Assembly: GCA_027625915.1 (NCBI GenBank)
Contig: JANTQA010000048.1
Span: forward strand, 2,356,001-2,420,000
DNA length: 64,000 bases
Origin: Anaeramoeba flamelloides
Taxonomy: Eukaryota; Metamonada; Anaeramoebidae
Direction of reading: 5' to 3'
Below, in pieces: positions 47,401 through 60,376 of this stretch (its first letter is position 1; every line of letters begins with the position of its first letter). Both the position numbers and the translations under genes were made by a program. The notes beneath the pieces are model-generated. The model did not search any database, was not told the origin of the DNA, and was given only the letters and a program-made list of their open reading frames with translations.

Positions 47401-50400
47401 TGCAAAAGATTGTCCCACAACTTTACCACGAAATGTTTTTAAAGAATTCAAGCCAAAAGATCATTTAATCCAATTACCAAGCTTTTTAAAAGATCCAGTC
47501 TCACCATTAAAATTGGAATCGAAAGGCCACACTTGGTATCGACCAATATCACTTGAATCGTTATTAGAATTGAAAAAGGAAAACCCCAAGGCAATGCTAA
47601 TTGCAGGGAATACGGAAGTGGGCGTTGAAGTCCGATTCAAACATTTAAAGTTCCCCGTGAGCATTTCGACTTCGCATGTATCTGAGCTACACGTATTTAA
47701 AGAAAGCGAGCATGGTATCACAATTGGAGGGTCATATCCCCTGAACAAATTGATTAGAAAATTCCAGAAATTGATGAAAAAGGAAAAGAAAAAAACCAAA
47801 TATTCCAAATACGAAGGAATTAAACAATTTGTTTCCATTTTAGAAGTCTTTGCATCAAACCAAATCAGGAATACTGCATGTCTAGCAGGGAACATGGTTA
47901 CTGCATCACCATTGGCCGAAAGCCCACCAGTGTTATTAGCACTTGATTCTCTAGTTACCATTGTCGACACTAACCAAAACCGAAGGACGATCCCAGCAAG
48001 CAAATTCTTCATCCCCAAATATCGAAGCGTCAATTTGGATACTGAAAAGGAAGTTATTGAGTCCATTTTCATCCCATATACCCAAGAGAGAGAATTTGTC
48101 CAGGCATACAAGCAATCAAGAAGAAAAGAGGAAGACATCTGTATCGCCAATGGAGCATTCCGCGTGAAGCTTGATCAAAATAACGTTGTTAAGGATGTCA
48201 CAATGGCATTCAATGGCGTTGCGCCATATGTTAAAATGGCACACAAGACCATGGATTTAATGATGGGCCGACCCTTTAATCAAGACTTGGTCAGCCGAGT
48301 TCTGAAATCTTTAGAAAAGGAAGTTAACATCCCCAAGGGATCACCAGGTGGCATGGGCGAGTATAGAACAGTATTGGTCCAATCCTTTTTTTATAAATTC
48401 GCACTACATGTCTTGAATAAAATTAATCCATCTGCCCTCAATAAGCGATCAATTGGCGCACACAAGGCGATTAAACGATCCAAGATTCTGAAGTCGACCC
48501 AGGAATTTGACCGTGACGAACTCACAAAGGAAAACAAAATTCCAATGGGATCAAGTGAATTACAGGTCACAGGAAAGGCGCTATTCATTGACGATATCTC
48601 AAAGCCCATGGGTACCCTGCACGCAGCACCAGTGACCACCTCCATTCCCTCTGGAAGGATCTTAGACATCAATGCTGAGGAAGCCTTAAAGTTAGAAGGC
48701 GTCGTTGACTTTATCAGCTATAAGGATCTCCCTAAAAACGGGAAAAAAATGATCGGCGTGATTCAGCAAGACGAGCCCGTTTTTGCTTATGACGAGGTGC
48801 AAGCAGTCGGACAATTAATTGGCTTAGTTATTGCCAAGAACCCCATTATCGCACGAGAGGCAGTTAAAAAGGTTCTTGTCAAATACGAGGAAACAGAGTC
48901 CTCTTTGAACATTGAACAATCAATCAAAAACAATACATTTTATAAGGAACAACACAGAATCGATGTTGGCGACGTTGAAGAGGCCTTTAAAAATTGCGAA
49001 CACGTCATCAGTAAGGAAATCAATGTCGGATCTCAAGAACATTTCTATATTGAAACACAGGCTACACTCGCAATCCCAAAGGAAGGTAATGAAATGCTAA
49101 TCCTAGCTTCCACCCAAAATCCTAGCCATACGCAAGAAGAAGTTTCTCATGTCCTTGGTGTAAAATTAAACAAAGTTGTCGTAACAAGTAAAAGACTTGG
49201 TGGCGGGTTCGGTGGAAAAGAAAACCAATCAGTCATTTTGTCATGTGTCACCGCAGTTGCTGCAAAGAAATTAAAGAAACCAATTTCTCTTTCCTTAGAT
49301 CGGGAAGAAGATTTCGAAATATGCGGCAGAAGACATCCCTTTAAGGCCACCTTTAAAGTTGGCTTTAATAGCGACGGGAAAATAAAGGCTTTAAAAACAG
49401 ATCTCTATGCACTATGTGGTTGGTCACTTGATTTATCCGGTAGTATTATGGATCGTGCTCTTTTCCATTCAACAGGTTCCTATTTAATTCCAAACGCTAG
49501 TATTGTTGGTCATCTTTGTAAAACAAATACAAACTCTAATACGTAAATATTTCTTCTTTTTTTTTTTTTTTTTTTTTATTTTATTTTTTTATTATATCTT
49601 TCATTACAATTTATTTTTCGTTTTTTGTTTTGTTCTAAAGATGAATTTTTAAATTGAGTTTTAATTTTTTTTTTTTTTTTCTCATAATTTAATAAATATG
49701 TAAGTTTAAAATATATATTTTAAATAACTAATAATAACCTGTTAATAATCTAGACTAGATTCGTCATAAGAACATAATGTTAAAAATAATTTTGATCAAA
49801 CAAATATTTTCCATTTTTTTTTTCAAAAGTTGAAATTTTGATTTTAATACTTTATAATTCTGTAATCTATAAAATAACAAAACCTCCAATTTTTTTTTTT
49901 TTTTTTTCCCAAACTATTCATTACAAGTATGAAAAAACAATATTTTACCTCTATTATAAAATCTTACCACAAAATCAATTTGATTTCATTTTCGAATCAC
50001 AAAAACCTAAAATCTTTTTTGTATATGATAATTTCAAAAGTTTATCATTCTGGTGACACCTTTTATCAAACTAATTTATAATTAGTAAAATACTACAGTG
50101 AATTATATTGATCCTTAGAAAAATTACAATCATATTAGCTCTATTATATTTACCTTCAGGTTATTTTCTGAATTCTTTTTGGTTGTGGTGGGACTTTTCT
50201 TTTAATACAAATTCCCAAATAGTAGAAAATATTTAATTTTCATATTTACAGTCAAGGATTTAGTGTTAAAAAGCACTTTATCTGTTAAAGAGAGAAAAAT
50301 GAAAAGACTAAATTCGTAACTTCTTCAAAAAGCGAATAAACACTGCAATTACAAGCATTTTCAACTTAATTTAGTTTTCTAAAATATGACTGAAATAAAG

Positions 50401-51987
50401 TAGAGTCTTTGAAAAAAAAAAAAAGAGTAATAAACAAAAAATAAAGAATTAAAAAAAATAAAGAATTAATGCTTAGAGTTATTGTAATTGATATAGATTT
50501 TGAATTGCTATCTGATCCTGAATCATTTAGAAACAAGATCTTTTTTACTGTGAGGTTAAATATTTAATTTACAAAATTTAAACCAAAAAAAAAAGTAATG
50601 TGATATATATATATATTTATTTTTAATGAAACAAACATTAATTATTAATTCTAACCAATGTTATTTCTAACAATGAATTTTCTTATTAAAATATTATAAT
50701 AATAATTACAATTTTAATTTCAATAGTGCCTTTAGAGGCTTTGGAGCACCACAAGGTATGATGGCAACTGAATGTGCAATGGAACTAATTGCCAGAACAT
50801 TAAAAAAATCACCAGAATATATCCGAGAAATTAATTTAATTAAGGAAGGAGAAAAAACCATTTTTGGGCAACCAGTTGATAACAATAACTTATCTAAGGT
50901 ATGGGATACAATTAAACAATCCGATAAAAAATTAGATGAATTAAAACAAGAAGTTGAAGAATTTAATAAAGAGCACAAATTCCGTAAAAGAGGTTTAGCA
51001 TTATTACCAATGTTGTTTGGAATTTCATTCACTGCCAAATTGTTAAATCAAGCAGGCGCCTTAATTCAAGTTTATAAAGACGGAACCGTTTTAGCTTCTC
51101 ATGGTGGAACAGAAATGGGACAAGGGCTATATACAAAATTATCCTTAATTGTAGCACGTGAATTGGATATCCCTATTGAAAATGTATTTATTAACGAAAC
51201 ATCAACAGATAAGGTACCAAATACAAGTCCAACAGCTGCTTCAAGTGGATGCGATTTGAATGGTGGCGCTCTAAAGGACGCCTGTGATAAATTGAATAAA
51301 AGACTAAATCCACTTCGAAAGAAACATCCAAATAAAAGTTGGAAAGAGATCGTACAAATGGCTTACGTTAACAGAATCGATTTATCCGCACATGGATTTT
51401 ATTCCACACCTAACCTATCGGACTATTTCAGGGAAGGCTCTAGTAAAGAAATTGGCTATCCTTTTGCCTATTTTACCTTTGGCGCATCTTTATCACTCGT
51501 TGAAATCGATACCCTCACTGGTGATCACGTCTTACTTCGATCTGATGTTATTTCAGATGTTGGTGATTCCATCCACCCAGAAATTGACATTGGCCAAGTA
51601 GAAGGCGCATTTACCCAAGGCTATGGCTACCTTACATTGGAAGAATTAGTTAGAGGCGATAACACTCTTGAAAATTCTTGGATTAAAAAAGGACACTTAC
51701 AAACTAAAGGACCTGGATATTATAAGGTTCCCTTACCTCTTGATCTTCCCCAAGAATTTAATGTCAAATTGCTGAAAAATGCTAAAAAGAATCCAAACGC
51801 AATTCACTCATCTCGTGCTGTTGGTGAACCTCCATTTGTAATGGGAAATTCAGTCTATTTCGCATTAAAAAATGCCATATATGCAGCTAGACAAGAATTC
51901 GGTAATGATGAATATTTCCAACTAAATGCTCCAGTTACTTGTGAAAAAATTAGAATGATGAGCTTAACAAAACTAGATAAACTTTAA
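44454..51987 (+). CDS. XDH: Xanthine dehydrogenase (molybdenum hydroxylase)
   Basis: Six exons: 44454-44646, 44781-44871, 45009-45114, 45250-45281 (32 nt), 47236-49542 and 50727-51987. All junctions stay in frame and give 1,329 residues, the usual length. It oxidises hypoxanthine to xanthine and urate, passing electrons through Mo cofactor, two 2Fe-2S clusters and FAD. Iron-sulphur ligands: CGEGGCGAC, then VDSCL; second cluster CGMC and ICRCG. FAD domain: IAGNTEVGVE and LAGNMVTASPLAE. Mo domain: SQEHFYIET, GGGFGGKE, GRRHPF, TAFRGFGAPQG, GGTEMGQGLY, and RAVGEPPF with the catalytic Glu. Glu in GGKE and Arg in GRRHPF are the purine-binding pair that separates xanthine dehydrogenase from aldehyde oxidase. 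About 30 residues precede the usual start and look like an organelle presequence (QRTFS resembles a cleavage site). Introns of 1,954 bp and 1,184 bp flank the 2.3-kb exon; both are AT-rich and without genes. Confidence 0.95.
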
Positions 51988-52330
51988 TTCATATTTTTTT
52001 AATTTCCGATCCATTTTTATCTAATTTTTTTATTTAATAATGATTTTATAATAAAAATTACTTGATCTTTTTCCATTTTGACCGTTTTTGGAGTTTTTAA
52101 TTTTTTTTTTTATTTTTGTTATTAGAAAGAAATCTTATATTCTCTTAATATTTATTACCAAATTAACTATAATACTTTACAATGCTTTATATTTTCTTTT
52201 TCATTTTCTTTTTCTTTTTGTTGATTTTTTGAAATGTGTAAATTTGTTTTTCCTGTATTTTTCAGCTCTTTTCCGATTTATATTTTTTCAAATAAATAGA
52301 AGTTATATTAAAAAATTTCAATTATCGTCT
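51988..52330. other. 3' flank of xanthine dehydrogenase
   Basis: T-rich 3' flank. ATTTAATAATG and AATAAA-like strings occur, but no defined terminator. No gene. Confidence 0.4.
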
Positions 52331-52850
52331 TGAAAAAAAATACCAGAAATGAAAAAAATCCCGAACAAGATTTTGAATTGTTAATATTAGGAAAATTGTT
52401 GTGTAACTGCTTAATAATTTCTTTTATTTAAATATCAAACCTTTTTTTGAAGAATCAAACTTTTAAAAATTATAACTCACCCACTATTAGAATGATGATT
52501 AATTAAATTACACTTGTTCAAAACAATATTCAATCAATAAAAAAACAAGAAGAAAAAATTGTCCTTTTGTAACTCTAGCAAGTCTCTATAAAACCTCTAT
52601 TGTTTTTTCTTTAAAAAAGTTGATCTAATTATAGTTATCAAACAATTAAACGAGTATTTTATAGAAACCTTACTTTAATGAAGTTTGGGTAGGTTTATTA
52701 CCGAGGACATTAAAAATTTGGCTATTTATAAATAGACCTTTGATTTTAAATTAAGGAAATTATTAAGCAGCTACACAACAACTTTCCTAATATTAAGAAT
52801 TAAAAATTTTCTTTGGAATTATTTTCATTTCTTGTATTTTTTTCAATACT
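52331..52850. mobile_element. MITE family 5 with ~110-bp inverted ends
   Basis: The left arm (52331-52438) contains TAATATTAGGAAAATTGTTG and TGTAACTGCTTAATAATTTC. The right arm (52741-52850) carries the inverse, with AAATTATTAAGCAGCTACAC and ACAACAACTTTCCTAATATT. Arms match outward to AAAAAAATACCAGAAATGAA. About 300 bp of non-coding sequence lies between. Single copy in this window; target duplication not determined. Confidence 0.75.
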
Positions 52851-54953
52851 ATATTATAAAAAATTTATTTTATCAACAATTTTAACATTATGTGATTTCT
52901 AAAAATTTTATTTATTCAACTGTATTGATAAATAAATATTGTATATTGTGCTCTCTAACACCACAAATAGAACCACCAATCAAAGCGAACATTAAAATGT
53001 TTGACGATATCTTTTTCAAGTAACATTAAAGTTTTAAAAATAAGACAAAGTTTTAAAATACAATTAAGGGATCAGTCTTCAATGACAACATGATGTTATA
53101 TTCAAATATTTTATTAGTGATATTCTCTACTTTCAAATTTTATTGATGACAAAGTGTCAAAAAATTATGAGAGACCAAGAAACCCAAAAAAGAAAAAATT
53201 TTCTGTTAGAGCAAATTATTTTTTTCCACTTTTTTCTGAAAAAGAAAACTATCAAATTCCTTTTTTTATTTCTCATATTATAGAAAAAATTTTTTCCTTG
53301 GTTTGGGCATTTTCATCATTATAACAATAGATAGTCTTTGTTGATAGGAATAATAATATAAAGATTTTTTTTTCATTGTTATAATTTGAAGGATTAACAG
53401 AAAAAATTGATATATTCAACCTTTTGAAAAATACATGTACTGTTTTAAGGGGACAGTTATGAATTATTAAAGTAAAAAAGTCATTTACATATTTTTCTTT
53501 AAAAATTTTGTTTTTGTTCTAGGATATAATTTGATTTTTAAAAATAAAATTTTTAAACAATATTTGGGAATTAAGTTAATTTTATCCTCAAAATTCAAAA
53601 TCAATTTTTATCTGAGAGAAATGATTTAGATAGTTATAATGAATATTGTGGATAAGATCAAACAATTTGTGAAAAAAATTTTCAAAATTCATAGTTTTTT
53701 TTCATTTTTTAAAAATGAGAAAATGACTTTTTTAAAACTTTAAAGAATAAAATATTTTTTTACTTTATAGATCTCAATTTAATTGTGAAATTTTTGTTAA
53801 AAATTTATCAATTTTTGATTAATTTAAATACTTGCAACTCAATTAATTTATTTTTTTTTAGATTTTAATATAGATTCTAATGATTTCAAATCATAAGAAA
53901 TTTTTTTTTTTTCAAAATCAAGATTTCCTCATATAAATCAAAAAATCTGTTTGACCATTTTCAAGAAATAACTTAATTTCTATACAATAATTGGTAACTT
54001 TTTTTTTTCATTTTATATTGGTAACATATTTCTTTTGAAATTCAAAATAATAAACTTTATTACCTATAACTTGTTTAGAAGAGGTTAATACATCGATTTC
54101 AAAGAACAAAACACATAATACAAAAAAAAAATTTTTTGTTTCAAGATCTCAATTAGACTACATTTTATTATTTATATTGACTATTTACTTAATATTATAA
54201 AATACAGATAATTTTCATAAAAAAAGGTGATAATACATAATATCAGAAATTTAATCTATATTTTGATATTATAAAAATTTTGGGATTTGCTTAAAAATTG
54301 ATATAAGCCTCTAAACGTAAGATAAATAATTAATCGTAAATTATTAGATGATTATTTTATTCTAATTGAATAATTTTTCTAAAATTAAATTTTTTGATGT
54401 TTTATAAAATAGATCTTGATAAAAAAATTATTTTTTTTAAAAAAAAAACAAAAAGAGAATTGATTCAATCAAGTATCTAATCAAGATTTTCATTTGATTT
54501 TATTTTGATTTTATTTGATAGTTTAAGCGTACTCCTTGCGCAACAAAAAAGATAACTTAATTTAAATAATAGTTAATGAAGTTATTGCGGTTTAAAATAA
54601 ATAACTATGAACAAAATACCGATGAAACAAATAAATCTTCCTCAATTTTTTATCTAATGTGACCACAAATAAATAATTTTTATCCTTACATTCAAGTTAA
54701 AACAGACCCTCCACCTTTTAAAAAGATATCATAATAACCTTATCAAATTAGCACTCATTATTAAGATTGTTACAACAATTGTTTTCTCTTTGTTATTATC
54801 CTTCCCATATCTTTGTATTACACAGAAAACCCAACACGATTCTACTGAATGTTTTAATAAATTACTAATATTAACCAAATTTTATCTTACTTATTTATTT
54901 TTATTTAATTTTGAATATAATACACAAATATTTTGAAAACCTTTATTCTATTA
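52851..54953. other. AT-rich region without a gene
   Basis: No coding signal, repeat pair or structured site recognised. A loose inverted similarity between about 53165-53200 and 53280-53320 (CCAAGAAACCC and TTGGTTTGGG) may be a weak foldback. Confidence 0.4.
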
Positions 54954-55149
54954 CAGTCAATTTTACTTTTGAGGCACAAACTTTCAACGAAATTTAAGGC
55001 ACGAAAAAATCTCCAATTAAGTCACAAAATTTGGAATTTTTTTGTTTCAATTTATTTTTACTAGAATTTGAATTTTGTGCTTTAATTTGAGATTTTTTTT
55101 GTGCCTTAAATTTCGTTGAAAGTTTGTGCATTAAAAGTGAAACTGACTG
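54954..55149. mobile_element. Short Tc1/mariner-like MITE, family 3, copy 2
   Basis: Best copy of the 200-bp family: TA-CAGTCAATTTTACTTTTGAG at the left and, reversed from the right, CAGTCAGTTTCACTTTTAAT, with TA on both sides. The arms continue through CACAAACTTTCAACGAAATT and AAGGCAC almost to the centre, so nearly the whole element can form one hairpin. Confidence 0.85.
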
Positions 55150-55151
55150 TA

Positions 55152-56810
55152 CAAGTAAATTTCCAAAATTTTAAATAATTTTTCTATAAGAAAATTGGAT
55201 GTATTTAACCTCAAATAAATATTTAAATAAAAAAATTTTTAAAATTATGATCAATAATTTTCTTTTTTAATGATTTTGTATTTTTTCACCTAAATTCGGA
55301 TTAATTGCGAATTATAAACACTATAGTAAAAAGATTACCAATATATCTAAAATTAATTTGTTATAATTAAAACCACCAGTATTTGAAATGTAAAAAAAAA
55401 AAATTCATAACTCCACTTTTTTGAAAATCTTTTATAAAACAAATATCTCTTACTATACAATTTCACAAATATTAAACACTAAAAAATAAACAAAGATTTA
55501 TCTAAATTACAATTTTGATATAATATTCATTTCAAAATATATGATTCCCAAGAAATAATAAATTGAAGTAGATATATTCTTTCATAATCAAGAAAAACTA
55601 ATATTTTTTTCTGAATTGTAATACATACTTAAATCATTACAAATAAATAAAAACCTAATAATTTAAATAATTCTCCAAAAAAAAAAATATAAACTAAAAA
55701 AAATTTAATCACAAATTGTTGAATTAAATCATTGAAGATTTTTTATTAATGTACTTTTATTAAAAAATTGTTAACATAAAAATTATTTGATAACATTATT
55801 TTTTAATTTTAAAATACCTTACATAGACTCATTTTTCTAACAATCTATTTTTTTTTTTGTATTTTTTAAGATATTTTTTCCATCCAGCTTAACTTTTTTT
55901 AGAAAATAAAAAAAAAAAAGAAATAAACGGGAAAAATGGAAAAAAAAAAGAAAACTGAGACTATATAATAGATTTTGAAAGTAAATGTCTTTAATATCAA
56001 AAAAAAAAATAAAATTTAACCTTTTTTGATTTAAATTTCAGAAAAAAAAAAAAAATCAATAAAGAAACCATATTACTAAAATATAAAGAATGGTTTGGGT
56101 GTAATCATGTATTTCATTTATTTTTTTTTTGAGAAATAAATAGATAAAAACATATAAAAATACTGGTATAAAATTATAAAGTGTGTTATCATTATTGAAA
56201 AATAGTTTATTTTTTATTGAAATATGATACTATTATAAACCTATTCATTAGATTAGTGGAAAATTATCAAAGAGTATTACAAGTAGAAAAGGAAAAGGAG
56301 TTAAAACTGACAGACAGATAACATTATCTTGGAAAAATTGATTGTTGAAATAAAACTTTAAAAATGAAAATTAAATTACAAATTCAATAAAGAAAAATTG
56401 GAAAATTTATGATTTTAATCAAATTATCTTTTCTTTTTCTCCAAGGAATTGAGGATATTTTTGCATATCATTATTTTAAATCTTTGAATCTAGGAATGGA
56501 AATCAAAATTTATTTTTTCAGTACTATTATCACAATTAAAAATTTACAAATTAAAAAAATTCATTTACACGCTTAAATAAAAATTTAAATCTTCGTTTTT
56601 TATTTTTAATCAATACATTTAAATATTATACATCTAATAAAAAAGAAATCAGAAAGAAAAAGAAAAAGAAAAAGAAAAAAAGTAAGAAAAAAGAAAGAAA
56701 AAAAAAAGAGAAAGAAAAAGGAAAAGAAAAAGAAAAAGAAAAAGAAAAAAGAAAAACAAAAAAGGAAATTAAGAACAAATATAATAAAATTATTCGAACC
56801 ACACAACTAA
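55152..56810. other. AT-rich region with a polypurine tract next to the membrane-protein gene
   Basis: No gene. From about 56640 to 56770 the plus strand is almost purely A/G, built of GAAAAA units, lying directly downstream of the minus-strand gene's stop. It is a likely 3' flank microsatellite. Confidence 0.5.
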
Positions 56811-59153
56811 TTAATCCTGTTTTAGATGTTTTCTTAATCTGTATCTATTTTGTACTAATTTGAATACCCATACTAGGCAAAAAAATAAGAATACTAATAA
56901 AAACAGATATAAAGGCGAATCTGAAAATGATTCTGTGTTTTGTAATATTATATTTTGAAGAGTTGTGTGCTGTTTGTGTTCAATTTTACAACATTCCAAG
57001 TGCTTTTTAAAGAGTAAAATATCATCGTTAATTGCATTTTCAATTATTTTTGAGTGTTCGTTCATTGCTTCCAAAAGTTGGAAATTTTTTTTAAAATCAG
57101 AATTTTCAATTTCAAAAAGAAATTCGGATAAAATTTTTTCGATTGTTTCATAAATATTATTAATAATATTTAAATGTTCTTTAATTAAAATTTCATGATA
57201 ATCATCAGACAATTTATTAATTTTTGAATATTTTATTCGATACATGATTGATTTACTGATATCTAAATTTTTTTTAATATACAGATCTGGTTTATTTTTG
57301 AAATTAGTGTTTGATTCCCGACTAATTCTATTTTTTTCTTTATCATATACATGATATTGTTGTTCGTCTCCAACTGGATCCCCATTTTGATGCTCGTGTT
57401 CATCTTTCTTATACCGATCATCATTTTCAAACAGTGAATGAACATTTATTGATTGGGAAAGGGGGTTTTCAATATAAGTCTGCCAAAAATCCCACAATTT
57501 TAAAAAAGAATCATCGACCTTTTTAACAATTAAAGATGCCTTCATTAATAACAAGTTTCTTTGACAAATATTTTGAATGAATTTTCTGTAATATTTTCTG
57601 TTCTTGATTTGGAGGTGATTTAAATTTAAGGAATCCATCCAAAATATTTCATCAATAATTTTCATTTTTGATTTGTCCCATCTTCTACCAAAGGGCACCA
57701 CTGAACAAATTGAACGCAAAGAGGCATCCAAAATGTGTTCTTTAACATTTTTAGGGTCGACATTCATAATTTTATTGTTTCCAGTTACAATTGATTTTGA
57801 ATCTTGCTGCAATTGTAGTACTATTCCCGCATTATCCGCCACACAAACAAAAGGATCTTGATCCAAGATTAAGATTCTCGAGAAATCTTGCAAGGACAAC
57901 ACATAGATAGGCAAACAATGCGTATCATATTGGCAATTTATTAACTCATTTGGAATTGCTTTAGCATTGGGTAATTGCCTTTTTAAACTCTTCAGAAAGG
58001 TGGTACAATTTAAATAACTGACCCTATTTTGGCTTGATAAGGCAGAAATTGGAGAATTTTTCCTTTCCAATGCAGATTCCGAATGTCCTAAATGAATAGT
58101 TGAACTAGAGACTGCAATTAGTGCAGCCGGCTGATCAATTAATTGGTAGCTTTGGATCTTAAGATCTGTAATTAAATTGGAAGCTGCTTGGTTGATTTTT
58201 TTTTTCAGCCATGCTTTAGGAACGCTATAAGAGACAGAGGGATCATCGGCAGAGGGATCAAAACTGTTATGGTTTCTTAAAGCAATTACTTCAATCCGAT
58301 TTGGAAGATTAATTTGGTTGCTTTGGTACAGATCTGAAAAAAAGATCAATCTAATATTATTGTAAAGAAAATAGGACAAATTGATAATTGCTTTGGTGTT
58401 TGTTTGGTAGTCATCAAAAGGCCCATTTAAGTGGTCTTGTATTGTTGTTTGGTAAATAATTGAATTAATATCATTTAAATTATAAATATTATTCTTGTTA
58501 TTGTAAATGTTAATGTTCTTGTTCTTATTAGATTTATAGACTTTTAAATCTTGACAGGGACCAGAGCTTAGGTCAATTAGAATTGAATTTTTTGTTAACC
58601 AGCCACTAATTAAATTTGTTGTTTTCGGATCTGAATAACAATAAGGCTTTGGTAAGTTTGTTTCAAAAAGATAAATTACTCGTTCATTTTCTTCGTTTTT
58701 TTTTAAGCTGAAATATTCCTTGTCCATTAAATACAAATTATTAAAGAACTCATTAAGTGGCTTACTAAGATCAATTACTTGTGTTTGTGAATCGTAGTTC
58801 TTTTCAATCACCTTTATTAATTGTCTTTTTAAGTCTATGTCCTCTTTTATTGGAGAAGTCTTAATTGTCACATTATAAGAAAATGGTAACAAAGTTCCTT
58901 TCGGAAGGGTATGAAGACCAATATTGCCAACTGTTTTTTGTAGGATTCGCTCAAAATTTTCGTGTTCAAAATTTGGCAGCCAAACAGTCCGAACGTGGAC
59001 ATCAGCTGGAATGAAGATACTTGTTTTGCTACTGATCTTTGGTAGCCAGTCGGTTTTGGTTTCTTCATCAATTTCTTGTGTTGTGATCAGAATGTGCTTT
59101 TGAAATGAAAAGAAAAGGAAAAAAATTAAACACAAAGCAAACAAGTTGTTCAT
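56811..59153 (-). CDS. Large single-pass (type I) membrane protein, family uncertain
   Basis: One intronless frame of 780 residues. It starts MNNLFALCLIFFLFFSFQKH, a signal peptide followed by a long lumenal or extracellular part. Near the C-terminus is one membrane span (LYLFLLVFLFFCLVWVF) and a short basic tail (KLVQNRYRLRKHLKQD). The central part has ordered globular segments: PKAWLKKKINQAASNLITDL, HCLPIYVLSLQDFSRILILD, FVCVADNAGIVLQLQQD and LRSICSVVPFGRRWD. Asn-rich and charged low-complexity inserts occur (about residues 210-230 and 590-630). The LP-x-YV(L/F) core followed by a D-x-(A/M)-(G/V)-IV strand and a later helical stalk reminds me of a plant and protist uncharacterised membrane family (DUF7906-like), but I hold that loosely. 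Topology suggests a secretory-pathway or surface role. No enzyme motif seen. The start is the first ATG, and the frame has no damage. Confidence 0.75.
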   Translation of the reverse strand: MNNLFALCLIFFLFFSFQKHILITTQEIDEETKTDWLPKISSKTSIFIPADVHVRTVWLPNFEHENFERILQKTVGNIGLHTLPKGTLLPFSYNVTIKTSPIKEDIDLKRQLIKVIEKNYDSQTQVIDLSKPLNEFFNNLYLMDKEYFSLKKNEENERVIYLFETNLPKPYCYSDPKTTNLISGWLTKNSILIDLSSGPCQDLKVYKSNKNKNINIYNNKNNIYNLNDINSIIYQTTIQDHLNGPFDDYQTNTKAIINLSYFLYNNIRLIFFSDLYQSNQINLPNRIEVIALRNHNSFDPSADDPSVSYSVPKAWLKKKINQAASNLITDLKIQSYQLIDQPAALIAVSSSTIHLGHSESALERKNSPISALSSQNRVSYLNCTTFLKSLKRQLPNAKAIPNELINCQYDTHCLPIYVLSLQDFSRILILDQDPFVCVADNAGIVLQLQQDSKSIVTGNNKIMNVDPKNVKEHILDASLRSICSVVPFGRRWDKSKMKIIDEIFWMDSLNLNHLQIKNRKYYRKFIQNICQRNLLLMKASLIVKKVDDSFLKLWDFWQTYIENPLSQSINVHSLFENDDRYKKDEHEHQNGDPVGDEQQYHVYDKEKNRISRESNTNFKNKPDLYIKKNLDISKSIMYRIKYSKINKLSDDYHEILIKEHLNIINNIYETIEKILSEFLFEIENSDFKKNFQLLEAMNEHSKIIENAINDDILLFKKHLECCKIEHKQHTTLQNIILQNTESFSDSPLYLFLLVFLFFCLVWVFKLVQNRYRLRKHLKQD

Positions 59154-59490
59154 AAGAAGGAGTAAAAATTGTTTTTATTCAAAACAAAGTCTTTTTGATT
59201 TTTGACAAAGATTTAAAAAATGAATAAAAATCTTTATTAATTAATGTAATTGGATACAGATTAATCCCCACAGGAACTGAAATGTGTAACAGTTTATTAA
59301 AAATGGTCTCAGTTCTTGAAAGTTCTTTTTTCTTTAGAAAATTTGGTACAAAAACAAATGAAATGTTATTTTTTCTTGAGTGGTGGATAATAACTGTGGT
59401 TTTCAGGGATTAACATCTACCAATAAAGAAGCCCAAAATTAAAATGAATTGATATTGAATTGTAATTCGTATTTGTGATCTAAGGTTCAA

Positions 59491-59739
59491 ATGTTTCCAA
59501 AATATTTGATTTTTAAAGTAGGATTCTATTTTGATCTTGATCAATTAAAAATGATATTAGGTTTGAATAAAAATGATTCAAAAAATTTAGAAAAAAATCT
59601 GAATTTTGAGAAAAATTTAAAGATTGAATCCTTAATACCCATACTTCAAAGCTGTAAATATTTCCCAAAAATTGGTCTCGAAATAATGATTAATTGCGAA
59701 AAAAAATCAATTTTATTAAAAAAATTTTATAGAATTTGA
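59491..59739 (+). CDS. Possible small ORF, unrecognised
   Basis: Eighty-two codons from ATG (MFPKYLIFKVGFYFDLDQLK) to TGA, with a mixed composition including Gly, Asp, Pro and Cys that differs from the noise frames. It lies about 340 bp upstream of, and divergent to, the membrane-protein gene. It could be one exon of a larger gene or chance. No motif recognised. Confidence 0.25.
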   Translation: MFPKYLIFKVGFYFDLDQLKMILGLNKNDSKNLEKNLNFEKNLKIESLIPILQSCKYFPKIGLEIMINCEKKSILLKKFYRI

Positions 59740-60376
59740 AGTAAAATAAATGGAAAAAAATTTTCATTCAGCTTTTCCAAAAAAAAGATTTTTAAATCAA
59801 TTAAACATTTCCAATTTTATATTCGGAAAATCAGTTTAAATTTTTAGTTTCCCATTTAGAATTGGGAGCTTTGATGATTTATTTTAATTCTATGGTCAAT
59901 TTTTTTGATAAAAGTTTAAAAGTAATGAATGAATTATTTTGAAAAATTTTTTTCACAAATATTAGAAATATTTCAAAAATTCAAATAGTTTTTTTGAAAA
60001 GAAAATAAAAGTTAATCAGTCAATAGTGTTTTTAATTTGATAATTGCTCAGTAAATCTTTGAAAAGAAAAAAAAATTAAAAAAATAGTTACTTTTGGACT
60101 TTTTAATTATTTTTTTAAAAAAGTTGATAAATAATATTTTGGGTTTTATTTTTAGATTTGGGAAAAGGAATTTATCAAAATATATTTCCTAAATGACAAA
60201 TTTTTGATTATTATCTTTCGTAAAAACAATCTTTTAATTCATGTTCAATTATATTTATAATTGTTTTTTATTAACCATTTGAAATATGGTAACCCCTATT
60301 ATCGACACACTATTACAACATCTTTTATTTTATAGAAGAATCTGGATTCTAGTTTTCATAATAATATTTTCAAATA

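Noticed and set aside
56606-56806. Phe/Leu frame beside the membrane-protein gene
   Set aside because: Antisense reading of a GAAAAA polypurine tract; low-complexity artefact.
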